12,464 nucleotides of DNA from Gp6-AA40 sp050742535 (GTDB taxonomy: Bacteria > Acidobacteriota > Vicinamibacteria > Vicinamibacterales > UBA2999): contig JBOGIQ010000167.1 of the NCBI GenBank assembly GCA_050742535.1, positions 1-12,464 of the forward strand. The letters are read 5' to 3'. This document shows, in pieces, positions 1-6,512 of the stretch (positions within the stretch are counted from its first letter, which is position 1; every line of letters starts with the position of its first letter). Both the position numbers and the translations under genes were made by a program. The notes under the pieces are model-generated. The model did not search any database and was not told the origin of the DNA. It saw only the letters and a list, made by a program, of their open reading frames with translations.

Positions 1-35
1 ATTCTGCCATATCGGCCGGACCGAAACAGAAGCCA

Positions 36-617
36 ATGCCCGACGTGAAGAGCTTCGAGTGGGGATCGCGCCTGCCCCCGCTGCGCACCTCGCGGCTCAC
101 CCTCCGCTCGCTCGAAGTATCAGACGAGGCCGACGTCTTCGCCGTCTTCTCCGACGCGATGGTCACGCGCTACTGGGACGGCGCCACCATGACCACGCTC
201 CAGGACGCGGCGAACTACATCGACCACATTCATCACGGCTTCCGCCGCCGCGAGCTCTTTCAGTGGGGTATCACCGATCGCGAGACGAACGCGGTCATCG
301 GCACCTGCACGGTGATCCACCTCTCCCCGAACCACGAACGCGCGGAGATCGGCTTCGCCATCCGTCAGGAACGATGGGGCCAGGGCCTGGGAACGGAAGC
401 CGTGGCGGCCGTCGTGGGCTTCGGATTCGAGACGCTGAATCTGCACCGGTTCGAAGCCGACGTGGACCCGCGCAACGAGCGATCGCTGCGGCTGCTCGAG
501 CGCCTGGGCTTCCGCCGCGAGGGACATCTGCGCCAGCGCTACTTCATCGACGGCGAGCGCCAGGACGCGATCATGATGGGACTGCTCCGCCCGGAGTGGA
601 AGCACCGGCACCCCTGA
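36..617 (+). CDS. GNAT-family N-acetyltransferase (RimJ/RimL-like)
   Basis: A predicted cytoplasmic acetyl-CoA-dependent N-acetyltransferase of 193 aa, the usual length for the RimJ/RimL branch. The N-terminus has the typical beta strand and helix (RLTLRSLEVSDEADV, residues 20-34). The acetyl-CoA pyrophosphate-binding segment is ERWGQGLG (112-119), preceded by the EIGFAI strand (104-109). The C-terminal NERSLRLLERLGF (147-159) and the arginine-rich RQRYFIDGERQD follow the pattern of ribosomal-protein or small-molecule acetyltransferases. The substrate cannot be read from sequence. The ATG at 36 gives a natural N-terminus, but the ribosome-binding site is weak (AGAAG about 5 nt upstream). The gene converges on a decayed gene that begins only 6 nt past its stop, with no terminator hairpin between them. 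The family is certain; the specific role is unknown. Confidence 0.9.
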   Translation: MPDVKSFEWGSRLPPLRTSRLTLRSLEVSDEADVFAVFSDAMVTRYWDGATMTTLQDAANYIDHIHHGFRRRELFQWGITDRETNAVIGTCTVIHLSPNHERAEIGFAIRQERWGQGLGTEAVAAVVGFGFETLNLHRFEADVDPRNERSLRLLERLGFRREGHLRQRYFIDGERQDAIMMGLLRPEWKHRHP

Positions 618-623
618 AATTCG

Positions 624-1475
624 TCACTTGCTCTCTCGCACAATCTCGAAGTCGCCTTGTCTCGAACCTGGACGCGCCAGCCAACCGGGCGCCAGCGTGA
701 TCGTCCAGCCATTGCCGGCAAGCGTCGTCCCGTCAATGCGCTGCGGCGCCGGCAGGCGCAGGGTCGCGCCGTCGATCGAGTCGAGTATCGCGTCCGTCGA
801 CTCGAGACGACCCCAGTCGGTCGTCGCGCGATAGCCGCCAAAGAACACCGTGCCGACACCGGGCACTGGCGTGCGGCCGGTGCTCGTCAACGCGATGCTG
901 CGGGCACGGGGCATGATGATCACGGGCTCATCCACGAATCGGCGTTTCAGCTCCGCGAGGCGCAGCTGCTGATCGGCGTCGCGCTTCTCCTCCGCCTGGC
1001 GCAGTGCGCTGCCATCGTAGCGAAGGCCGGCTGCGTTGACGTCCGCTGTCGGCTGAACCTTGAGCGCCGCGGCAAGGAGCTGTCCCAAGTCGTCAGTCGG
1101 CGTAATTCGGCGCGTCCGTCCCGGCGCTGCCGCGTCGAGGAGCAGACCGTATCCCGCGCCCAGACGGTATGGAAAGCCACCTACGAACGACACCGTCGCC
1201 GTCTGGATTGGTAAGGAGTCGAACAGCAAACGCCCTGGCATCGGCGGGCGTCGCCGAGGCCACCACGTTGCCGGTGTATTCAGCCAGACCCTCACGGAGC
1301 TCGGCGGCGCGTTCGCTTTCGGCCGAGGCAGGGAACAGCGACCGGCGGTGCCCACGAAACGCGAGCGCGTCCCGAATCGCGTTGAGCCGCTCGGTGCCGG
1401 TCGTGGTCAGCGCGCGAGCCATCGCGCGCCATTCGAGCTGCAACCAGTCCCGATGTGGCCGGACGCCGGTTCGTC
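624..1475 (-). pseudogene. Frameshifted, 5'-truncated remnant of a hypothetical (possibly peptidase-like) protein
   Basis: Two minus-strand frames carry successive pieces of one protein. The upstream frame (about 1473 down to about 1240) reads LQLEWRAMARAL, ALAFRGHRRSLFPASAESERA, then EGLAEYTG. The downstream frame (about 1235 down to 624) continues with FVGGFPYRLGAGYGLLLDAAAPG, an E/K/R-rich helix (LRQAEEKRDADQQLRLAELKR) and a beta-rich tail ending FEIVRESK. The switch falls between about 1205 and 1240 and needs one extra or two missing bases. Upstream, a stop at 1474-1476 closes the first frame and the next gene starts soon after, so the N-terminal half is absent. EGLAEY resembles the glutamate-containing helix of some zinc peptidases, and I recall acidobacterial proteins of this layout with an N-terminal HExxH region. 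Both points are inference. A sequencing indel could explain the frameshift but not the missing N-terminus. Confidence 0.6.
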
Positions 1476-1540
1476 ATCGGCCTGATCTTAGCGTGTCGAC
1501 ATGGCTGCCCGGCGGCCGGATGACGTGGGGGCGCGCCGCC

Positions 1541-2059
1541 TTACCCGCGCGTCTGAACGTAAACGACGGAGTACTCCGTCCCGCTCCCGCGCGGCTTGAC
1601 CGAAACCAGGCGGTGCTGTGCTTCCGTTCCGACAGCGAGCTGCGTCGTGCGTGAGAACGGACGTTTGCGGCAGACCAGCCCGGAACGCCTGAAGTCGATG
1701 TTTCCGCGGCACTCGGTCACCGACCCATGCTCGCGCAGCGCGTTCTTGTAATACGTGAGGATCGCATCGGGCGGGGCGTCGCTTTCGAAGTTCACCGCGG
1801 CCACTCTGACTCCGAAGGCCGAGTTCCCTACCGTTACATCCGCCGCTTCGGCCTCACGATGCATCCGCACGCGGGTGGAGCCTGGATACACGGCAAGGCC
1901 CGTATCGGGCTCGCCGCCGGTTCGCACCAGCACCCGGCCGACGGGGGTGAGGATGCGAACGTCGGCAGTGTGGCCGCGATGATCCTCATCCACGCTGACG
2001 CTGCAGGCAGCCAGCGGAGACACCACGGCCAGAAACGCTGCGGCGGTGAATAGCCTCAT
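1541..2059 (-). CDS. Small secreted lipoprotein, function unknown
   Basis: A 172-aa predicted lipoprotein. The ATG at 2059 gives a textbook type II signal peptide: MRLF, a hydrophobic stretch (residues 5-17) and the lipobox LAAC with Cys19 as the lipidated residue. A GTG 24 nt further upstream would spoil the signal peptide. The mature part is beta-rich: RILTPVGRVLVRTG (35-48), DTGLAVYPGS (52-61), FGVRVAAVNFESDAPPDAIL (82-101), a helix YYKNALREHGSVTECRG (103-119), and a C-terminal SVKPRGSGTEYSVVYVQTRG. Cys117 and Cys130 could form a disulfide. The 'VYPGS' start followed by a 'FESD.PP..I..YY...L' helix resembles acidobacterial proteins of unknown function that I remember. The gene is divergent from rpoD and lies upstream of the decayed gene on the same strand. 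No catalytic motif is visible. Confidence 0.82.
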   Translation of the reverse strand: MRLFTAAAFLAVVSPLAACSVSVDEDHRGHTADVRILTPVGRVLVRTGGEPDTGLAVYPGSTRVRMHREAEAADVTVGNSAFGVRVAAVNFESDAPPDAILTYYKNALREHGSVTECRGNIDFRRSGLVCRKRPFSRTTQLAVGTEAQHRLVSVKPRGSGTEYSVVYVQTRG

Positions 2060-2107
2060 GCCCGCTGAATACGGCCCCCGCACGGCCGTGGTTCCCGCGC
2101 GACAGTT

Positions 2108-2128
2108 GGCACCCCCTGAAGGGGTGCC
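2108..2128. repeat. Short hairpin repeat (CTGAA-centred), 8-bp stem
   Basis: A perfect 8-bp inverted repeat, GGCACCCC (2108-2115) and GGGGTGCC (2121-2128), with loop CTGAA, followed by CTAC at 2129-2132. It lies between the divergent lipoprotein and rpoD starts, about 90 nt before rpoD. The CTGAA centre and the trailing CTAC match the hairpins near 7121-7167 and 7775-7816, so I group them as one dispersed element. A role in the rpoD leader is possible but not shown. Confidence 0.7.
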
Positions 2129-2155
2129 CTACGACCCGCTCGGCGATCGGCTTGC

Positions 2156-2181
2156 CCGCCGTAGCCCGAAGGCCGAAGGCG
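2156..2181. repeat. Imperfect hairpin element upstream of rpoD
   Basis: CCGCC (2156-2160) pairs with GGCGG (2177-2181) around a centre that contains the near-duplicate CCGAAGG and CCGAAGG. The same kind of GCCTTCGGGCTACGGCGG element recurs in acidobacterial intergenic regions as I remember them. It leaves under 40 nt before the rpoD ATG. No clear -10/-35 pair is recognisable in the 160-nt divergent gap. Confidence 0.4.
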
Positions 2182-2219
2182 GGGGGCCAGGCGGCCAGAT
2201 CGCGCGTCAAAAGATACAG

Positions 2220-3998
2220 ATGCCCAGGAAGCCTCGTCAGGCGGAGATCCCGGCCGTGAAACAGCCCGTCAACAGCACACCTCCGGAAGGCAGCAGCCTT
2301 GCAACTCCGGAAAGCGTGGCCGCTTCCTCCAAATCGAAGACCGCGCAACCGTCGACCCTTGCCTTCAAGCCCGGCGCAAAGCGCAAGTCGCTGATCGAAT
2401 GGAACCCGTCGCGGCAGGCGCAGATTCTCGACTGGCATCACCGCGCCAAAGACTACGGTCTGGCGGTCGAAGAGCGCGAGGACCTGGAAGAAGGTCAGCC
2501 GTTCGAGGTCGAGCCGCGGCGGCTCCTCGAGGACGAGGAACCCGAGGCGTTTGCCGACCAGCCCATCCGCCGCCGGGACGATTTCGAGGAGCTGGCCGCC
2601 AGCGAACCGGACGTCGAGGAGGACGAGGAGCAGCCGCTGCAGCCGGGCGTGTCGCGTGAGGACGTGGACCTCGTGCGGATGTATTTGCAGCACATCGGCA
2701 AGCGGAAACTGCTCAAGGCACACCAGGAAGTTGAAATCGGCGAGCGGATCGAGAAGGCGCAGAAGAATCTGCTGGCGGCGATGGCCGATATCCCGGGCGC
2801 GGTGCAGACGCTCATCGCCCTTGCCGATCGCGTCCGCACCAAGGGCGATCCGGCGGCCGAACTGATCCTCCTGCCGGAAGGCGGCGAGCTGAAGCCGGAA
2901 CACATCGAGCCGGTGCTCAAGGCGTTCAATCGCGTCAAGCGGCGCCGCGGCGTGATCGACCAGCAGCGGGAGAAGCTCGAAAGCCCGCGCCTTGGCGTCA
3001 AGGCACGCGCCCAGATCGAGACCAGCATCGCGCGGACGCGGAAGCAGCTCGCGGACGACCTTGCCGCGCAGCCGATCCGCCCGTCGCTGGTGGACGAAAC
3101 GGTGGGCGAACTGCGCCACATCGATCAGGAGTTCAAGCAGCTCGAAGCGCTGCCGCGCGGTGAACGGGCCGACCGGTGCCGCGCCCTCGAAATCCGCGTC
3201 GGCATCCCGCGCGCTGAATTCAGGCGCCGCATCGTCCGCGTGGAGGCCGCGGAAGACGTGGTGCGGGAGGCCAAGCGCGAGCTGATGGAAGCCAACTTGC
3301 GACTGGTGGTGTCGATTGCCAAACGCTACCTGAATCGCGGGCTGTCGTTCCTCGACCTGATCCAGGAAGGCAACATCGGCCTGATGAAGGCCGTCGACCG
3401 GTTCCAGTTCCGCCGCGGCTTCAAGTTCTCGACGTATGCGACGTGGTGGATCCGCCAGGCCATCACCCGCTCCATCGCCGACCACGGCCGGACGATCCGG
3501 CTGCCGGTCCACGTCATCGAGTCGCTGAACCGCCTCGAGAAGGAGCGGAAGGCGATCCGCTCCGAAACGGGCCGCGAGCCGCACGCCGACGAGATCGCGG
3601 AGCGGATGAAGATGCCGGTGAGCAAGGTGCGCCTGCTGCTCGACGCGCAAAAGACGCCCTACTCGCTCGAAATGAAGATCGGCGAAGACGAGGGAACGGA
3701 GCTCGGCGACGTGCTCCGCGACACCTCGGTGCGATCGCCGGAGGACATCTCGATCGAAAGCGACCTGTCGAACGAAGTCGAGCGCGCGCTCGAGCCGCTG
3801 TCGGACCGCGAGAAGGAAGTGCTGCGCCTGCGCTACGGCCTCGGGTCGGACCGCGAGTACACGCTCGAGGAGATCGGCAAGCGCCTGTCCGTCACCCGCG
3901 AACGCGTCCGGCAGATCGAGAGCCGCGCCCTGCAGAAGCTGCGCACGGTGAAGGAACGCGAGACCGCCGCTCTGCTCTCGCGACGGCGCCCGGCGTAG
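2220..3998 (+). CDS. rpoD: RNA polymerase primary sigma factor RpoD (sigma-70)
   Basis: A housekeeping sigma factor of 592 aa that directs RNA polymerase to -35/-10 promoters. Region 1.2 is at about 146-180 (REDVDLVRMYLQHIGKRKLL). A large non-conserved insert (about 185-340) is typical of primary sigma factors. Region 2 runs from about 352 (KRELMEANLRLVVSIAKRYL, GLSFLDLIQEGNIGLMKAVD) to the -10-reading FSTYATWWIRQAI (from 403). Region 3 has HVIESLNRLEKE. Region 4 runs from 527 (LSDREKEVLRLRYGLG) to the -35-reading helix-turn-helix TRERVRQIESRALQKLR (from 559). The first 145 residues are Lys/Pro/Ser-rich and then strongly acidic, with no region 1.1 I can recognise. ATG 2220 is preferred because upstream in-frame sequence is repeat-derived and biased. 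No strong Shine-Dalgarno is visible. The stop codon abuts the 9-bp repeat cluster. Confidence 0.95.
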   Translation: MPRKPRQAEIPAVKQPVNSTPPEGSSLATPESVAASSKSKTAQPSTLAFKPGAKRKSLIEWNPSRQAQILDWHHRAKDYGLAVEEREDLEEGQPFEVEPRRLLEDEEPEAFADQPIRRRDDFEELAASEPDVEEDEEQPLQPGVSREDVDLVRMYLQHIGKRKLLKAHQEVEIGERIEKAQKNLLAAMADIPGAVQTLIALADRVRTKGDPAAELILLPEGGELKPEHIEPVLKAFNRVKRRRGVIDQQREKLESPRLGVKARAQIETSIARTRKQLADDLAAQPIRPSLVDETVGELRHIDQEFKQLEALPRGERADRCRALEIRVGIPRAEFRRRIVRVEAAEDVVREAKRELMEANLRLVVSIAKRYLNRGLSFLDLIQEGNIGLMKAVDRFQFRRGFKFSTYATWWIRQAITRSIADHGRTIRLPVHVIESLNRLEKERKAIRSETGREPHADEIAERMKMPVSKVRLLLDAQKTPYSLEMKIGEDEGTELGDVLRDTSVRSPEDISIESDLSNEVERALEPLSDREKEVLRLRYGLGSDREYTLEEIGKRLSVTRERVRQIESRALQKLRTVKERETAALLSRRRPA

Positions 3999-4086
3999 GT
4001 GGCCTGGGTGGCCTGGGTGGCCTGGGTGGCCTTGCGTCCTTACCCAGGCGACCCAGGCGACCCAGGCTACCCAGCTACCCAGTCGA
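3998..4086. repeat. 9-bp tandem and inverted repeat cluster between convergent genes
   Basis: The left arm has three full copies of GGCCTGGGT (4001-4027) plus GGCCT (4028-4032). The right arm has ACCCAGGCG twice (4042-4059), ACCCAGGCT (4060-4068), then ACCCAGCT and ACCCAGTCG (4069-4085). GCCTGGGT and ACCCAGGC are complementary, so the arms can fold into a long imperfect hairpin around a 9-nt spacer. The cluster touches the rpoD stop and contains the dinB-family stop (CTA at 4075-4077). It could act as a bidirectional terminator or mRNA 3'-end stabiliser, though there is no T-tract. A related cluster lies at 10324-10417. Confidence 0.85.
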
Positions 4087-4596
4087 CCCACCCAGAATTC
4101 TCGCCGTCGTAATGGCCTGCCCCACGTGCCGCGTTGAATGCTCGGCGGCGTGGAACAACAGGCCGATCACGTTGGACGGCAGCCCCGCCCGTCCGACTTT
4201 CCGTTCCTCCAGCAACGATCCGTTCGGCGTCGCGCGCAGCTGATCGAAGGCGCGCTCGATCGTCGCGTTGACGCCGGCGACGAGCGCCGCGAGCGTCGGC
4301 GGCGAGTCACCCGGCTGCCCTTCCGTGCGCGACGCGGCGCGCTGCGCGTCGGAGAGCGCTTCGCCGCGCGCATAGGTGAACAAGCGATCGAGTGCGCCGC
4401 CGGTGTGGCTGACGTGGAAGGCGATCGACGCCGCCCCGCCCGGACGCTGCCACAGATGGCCCGGGGCCACCGACGCAACCAGGCGCTGCAGATCCTCCTG
4501 CACTTGAATCAGGGCGTGCACGACCGGCATCACGAAAGGGTCGAAGCCGGGAACGGGTCCACGCTGCCACGCTTCTGTTTCCTGAGGGACGGTCAT
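4075..4596 (-). CDS. DinB/YfiT-superfamily protein (putative metal-dependent)
   Basis: A 173-aa four-helix-bundle protein of the DinB/YfiT superfamily. Members bind a metal through three histidines and often act as thiol-dependent transferases or in stress responses. Candidate ligands are His61 or His64 in IAFHVSHTGGALDRLF, plus His153 and His157 in LFHAAEHSTRHVGQAIT near the C-terminus, which is the usual H...H..GQ arrangement. The ATG at 4596 (MTVPQETEAW) is chosen over an upstream in-frame start because it matches the expected domain length. The last residues (GGSTG) and the stop lie inside the 9-bp repeat cluster, so the extreme C-terminus is repeat-derived. The gene converges on rpoD. 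The substrate is unknown. Superfamily membership is fairly sure. Confidence 0.85.
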   Translation of the reverse strand: MTVPQETEAWQRGPVPGFDPFVMPVVHALIQVQEDLQRLVASVAPGHLWQRPGGAASIAFHVSHTGGALDRLFTYARGEALSDAQRAASRTEGQPGDSPPTLAALVAGVNATIERAFDQLRATPNGSLLEERKVGRAGLPSNVIGLLFHAAEHSTRHVGQAITTARILGGSTG

Positions 4597-4667
4597 CGGT
4601 TCACTGTAGCTGATCCGCCCGCGTCGCTGAGCTTGAAGCAAACGAAGCGTGTGGCTACATTCGAATT

Positions 4668-4713
4668 AGGGATCGGGGATCAGGGATCAGGGATCAGGGA
4701 TCGGGGATCGGGG
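4668..4713. repeat. Heptamer tandem repeat (RGGGATC)
   Basis: Six 7-bp units, AGGGATC or GGGGATC, followed by a partial GGGG, in perfect register over 46 nt. Only the first base of each unit varies between A and G. The array sits between the DinB-family start and the GAF-domain gene, and its last G is the first base of that gene's candidate GTG start. The G-rich units could stand in for a ribosome-binding site, and a 7-bp unit is prone to slippage. Confidence 0.9.
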
Positions 4714-5309
4714 TGAGCGTGAACCGCGTTTCCTCATCTGCGGGCGCACTGCGAAAGCCGCCTCCGGCGGCATATCGACGCGCGGGACGCGCGGCGCGCG
4801 GTGCGTTTCCGCGTCTCGCCGACTTCTACTTCGTTCACCTCACCACCCCGCGGACGCTTCGCTGCGTTGCCGCGGGCCATCGCGCACCTGAATTCGCCCG
4901 CGACATCCGCACGATGGTGGGGACTTGTCCTATCCGGCGCGACGACCTCGCCAGCACCGCGGCGTTCGTTGTGCGATCAGGCAAGCCGGCGCTCCGTCAC
5001 AGTATTTACAAAGACGACGACCGCGTGCGCCGCAGCGCCGCAGCGCTGCTGCAGCGCAAGCTCGCGCCAACGTCCGCCCTCGTCGTTCCGATGATCGTTG
5101 ACGACAAGGTGCTTGGCGCATTGAGCCTCTGCTACTCTCACTCCGGCCGGTCGCACGGCCCGCAGCACGTGCCGCTGGCTCAACGCCTTGCGGCGCGCAT
5201 CGTAGCGGCGCTGACCGCCGCGTCGTATGCCGCATCCCGACTACGATCCGCAGCTCGCCACGCTCGTCAAAGAACCGCCATCCGGCACCGGATGGGTACA
5301 CGAGATTAA
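4713..5309 (+). CDS. GAF-domain protein, possibly truncated
   Basis: A 198-aa protein dominated by one GAF domain (about 33-167), a small-molecule or chromophore-binding fold usually found in sensors. The pattern is RLADFYFVHLTTPRTLRCVA (34-53), a middle helix ending VRSGKPALRHSI (87-98), and the diagnostic core SALVVPMIVDDKVLGALSLC (121-140). A helix follows (VPLAQRLAARIVAALTAAS, 153-171). No kinase, cyclase or DNA-binding domain is attached. The basic tail after about residue 172 overlaps the ligase start by 83 nt in another frame and looks non-conserved, which suggests the original C-terminus was lost. The start is uncertain: GTG 4713 lies at the repeat edge, while GTG 4719 would sit 5 nt after GGGG. 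No ligand-specific residue is recognisable. Confidence 0.72.
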   Translation: MSVNRVSSSAGALRKPPPAAYRRAGRAARGAFPRLADFYFVHLTTPRTLRCVAAGHRAPEFARDIRTMVGTCPIRRDDLASTAAFVVRSGKPALRHSIYKDDDRVRRSAAALLQRKLAPTSALVVPMIVDDKVLGALSLCYSHSGRSHGPQHVPLAQRLAARIVAALTAASYAASRLRSAARHARQRTAIRHRMGTRD

Positions 5310-6228
5310 GTACGACGGGTACCGCATCGGGTGCAGGGTCCGCGGCGGCCGCGCCACGCTGATCAGCCGAAACGGCAAGGACTGGACCGCAGCCTTTCCG
5401 GACATCGCGGCAGCGGCAGCGGCACTGCCCCTCACCAACGGACTTCTCGACGGCGAGGTGTGCATCGTTCTGCCGGATGGCCGAACCAGCTTTCAGAGGC
5501 TGCAGAACGCCTTCTCGGGTGGCACGGCCAGTGGAACACTCACCTACTTCGTCTTCGATCTGCTGCGTCTCGACGATGAACGGCTGCACACGCTGCCGCT
5601 GATCGAACGCAAGGCGCGGCTCAAGGCGCTCGTCGGCCGCCGCAAAGGAGGCCGCGTTCGCTACGCCGAGCATGTCGACGGAGACGGACGCGCCTTCTTC
5701 GATGAGGCGTGCCGGCTGGGCCTCGAGGGGATCATCTCCAAGCGCGCGTCGGAACCGTATCGGCCCGGGCGCCACGGCGACTGGCTGAAGACGAAGTGCG
5801 TGCTCGAGCAGGAATTCGTGATCGGCGGGTTCACGGATCCCGAGGGGTCGCGCGCAGGCATCGGCGCGCTTCTCATCGGCTACTTCGCGCGAAACCGGCT
5901 CGTCTTCAGCGGCAAGGTCGGCACCGGCTTCTCTCACAAGGTGGCGCTCGATCTGCGCCGACGGCTCGAGGCGATCGTGCAGAGCGGTTGCCCCTTCGAT
6001 CCGCCGCCGGAGCGGCCGATCGCAAAGGCCGCGCACTGGGTCAAGCCGAAACTCGTCTGCGAAGTCGTGTTCACCGAGTGGACGAGCGACGGAAAGATCC
6101 GCCACCCGTCGTTCCAGGGTTTGCGCGCGGACAAGAAGCCGGGAGAGGTAACCCGTGAACGTGCGGTTGCTACGGCAGGTTCAAAGGGTTCAAGGGGTTC
6201 AAAGGGTTCAAGACGATTCGCTCTCTGA
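5227..6228 (+). CDS. ATP-dependent DNA ligase, LigD-type ligase domain
   Basis: A 333-aa nucleotidyltransferase that seals DNA nicks with ATP, of the LigD branch used in bacterial non-homologous end joining. All superfamily motifs are visible: I, EIKYDGYR with the AMP-accepting Lys28; Ia, SRNG (47-50); III, DGE (75-77); IIIa, YFVFDLL (107-113); IV, LEGIISK (166-172); V, DWLKTK (185-190). The OB-fold follows (EFVIGGFTDPEG from 196, LVFSGKVGTGF) with the LigD-typical end EVVFTEWTSDGKIRHPSFQG. No phosphoesterase domain precedes it. An in-frame stop at 5212-5214 bars extension, and ATG 5227 has no clear Shine-Dalgarno. The last ~15 residues (GSKGSRGSKGSRRFAL) are encoded by a 9-bp repeat, immediately followed by a polymerase-domain remnant. 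The catalytic core looks intact. No Ku gene is in the window. Confidence 0.92.
   Translation: MPHPDYDPQLATLVKEPPSGTGWVHEIKYDGYRIGCRVRGGRATLISRNGKDWTAAFPDIAAAAAALPLTNGLLDGEVCIVLPDGRTSFQRLQNAFSGGTASGTLTYFVFDLLRLDDERLHTLPLIERKARLKALVGRRKGGRVRYAEHVDGDGRAFFDEACRLGLEGIISKRASEPYRPGRHGDWLKTKCVLEQEFVIGGFTDPEGSRAGIGALLIGYFARNRLVFSGKVGTGFSHKVALDLRRRLEAIVQSGCPFDPPPERPIAKAAHWVKPKLVCEVVFTEWTSDGKIRHPSFQGLRADKKPGEVTRERAVATAGSKGSRGSKGSRRFAL
6178..6213. repeat. 9-bp tandem repeat (GGTTCAARR) at the end of the ligase gene
   Basis: Four consecutive 9-bp units: GGTTCAAAG, GGTTCAAGG, GGTTCAAAG and GGTTCAAGA. In the ligase frame they encode alternating GSK and GSR tripeptides, so the array is read as the ligase tail. 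It lies exactly between the intact ligase OB domain and the polymerase-domain fragment, marking the apparent deletion junction. Confidence 0.9.
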
Positions 6229-6470
6229 AGCCATTGAAGCCACCGACAGCACGCTTTACACGACGCAGTTCGCCAGGGCCGGACGCTCGAACAGGATCCT
6301 GCTCGACTATCTGCGCAATAACCGGACGAACACATCCGTTGCCGCGTACTCGTCACGCGCGCGCGCGGGCGCGCCGGTCAGCGTTCCAATCGGCTGGGAT
6401 GAGTTACGGGCGACCGTGAACCCGGCAGAGGCTCACGCCGCAACGGCTTCGTGCAGTCCAGGAGCGGTGA
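6214..6470 (+). pseudogene. Remnant of a LigD polymerase (Pol/primase) domain, C-terminal fragment
   Basis: From about 6217 one frame reads LSEAIEATDSTLYTTQFARA, RSNRILLDYLRNNRTNTSV, then AAYSSRARAGAPVSVPIGWDEL. This is the recognisable last part of the LigD polymerase domain, the segment holding 'I.(I/V)DYLRN.R...V..(Y/F)S.RARPGAPVS.P..W.EL'. The frame then runs on meaninglessly into the next gene's start. A +1 shift near 6425-6432 restores a plausible ending, RLTPQRLRAVQER, and a stop at 6468-6470. Only about 80 residues survive. The earlier part with the two-aspartate metal site and the nucleotide-binding residues is missing, so it cannot be an active polymerase. In LigD enzymes the ligase and polymerase are usually fused, so this is most simply the cut-off end of the preceding gene. 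Recognition of the fragment is strong; the history is inferred. Confidence 0.8.
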
Positions 6471-6501
6471 ATCCCGGTATAGCTTCTGCAAAGAACCTCG
6501 T

Positions 6502-6507
6502 GAAGGC
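6502..6507 (+). promoter_or_regulatory. Shine-Dalgarno for the membrane-anchored OB-like gene
   Basis: GAAGGC at 6502-6507, 5 nt before the ATG at 6513, within the sequence TGAAGGCGGCAT. It supports that start, which lies just inside the unproductive read-through frame of the polymerase remnant. Confidence 0.55.
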
Positions 6508-6512
6508 GGCAT

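Noticed and set aside
3998..4086. CRISPR array
   Set aside because: The units are 9 bp, contiguous and without unique spacers. It is a tandem/inverted repeat, and no cas gene is present.
1986..4091. A 701-codon open frame on the minus strand opposite rpoD
   Set aside because: It is the shadow of a GC-rich coding region: Leu/Arg/Asp-rich, with no domain, while the plus strand encodes a complete sigma-70.
4930..6105. A 391-codon minus-strand open frame opposite the GAF and ligase genes
   Set aside because: It crosses two genes, has no recognisable motif and mirrors the third-position GC of the ligase, whose motifs are unambiguous.
4713..6512. A new defence or repair operon (GAF sensor plus ligase plus polymerase fragment)
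   Set aside because: The polymerase piece is non-functional and frameshifted, and the GAF/ligase overlap looks like a join. Decay of a known LigD locus explains it better.
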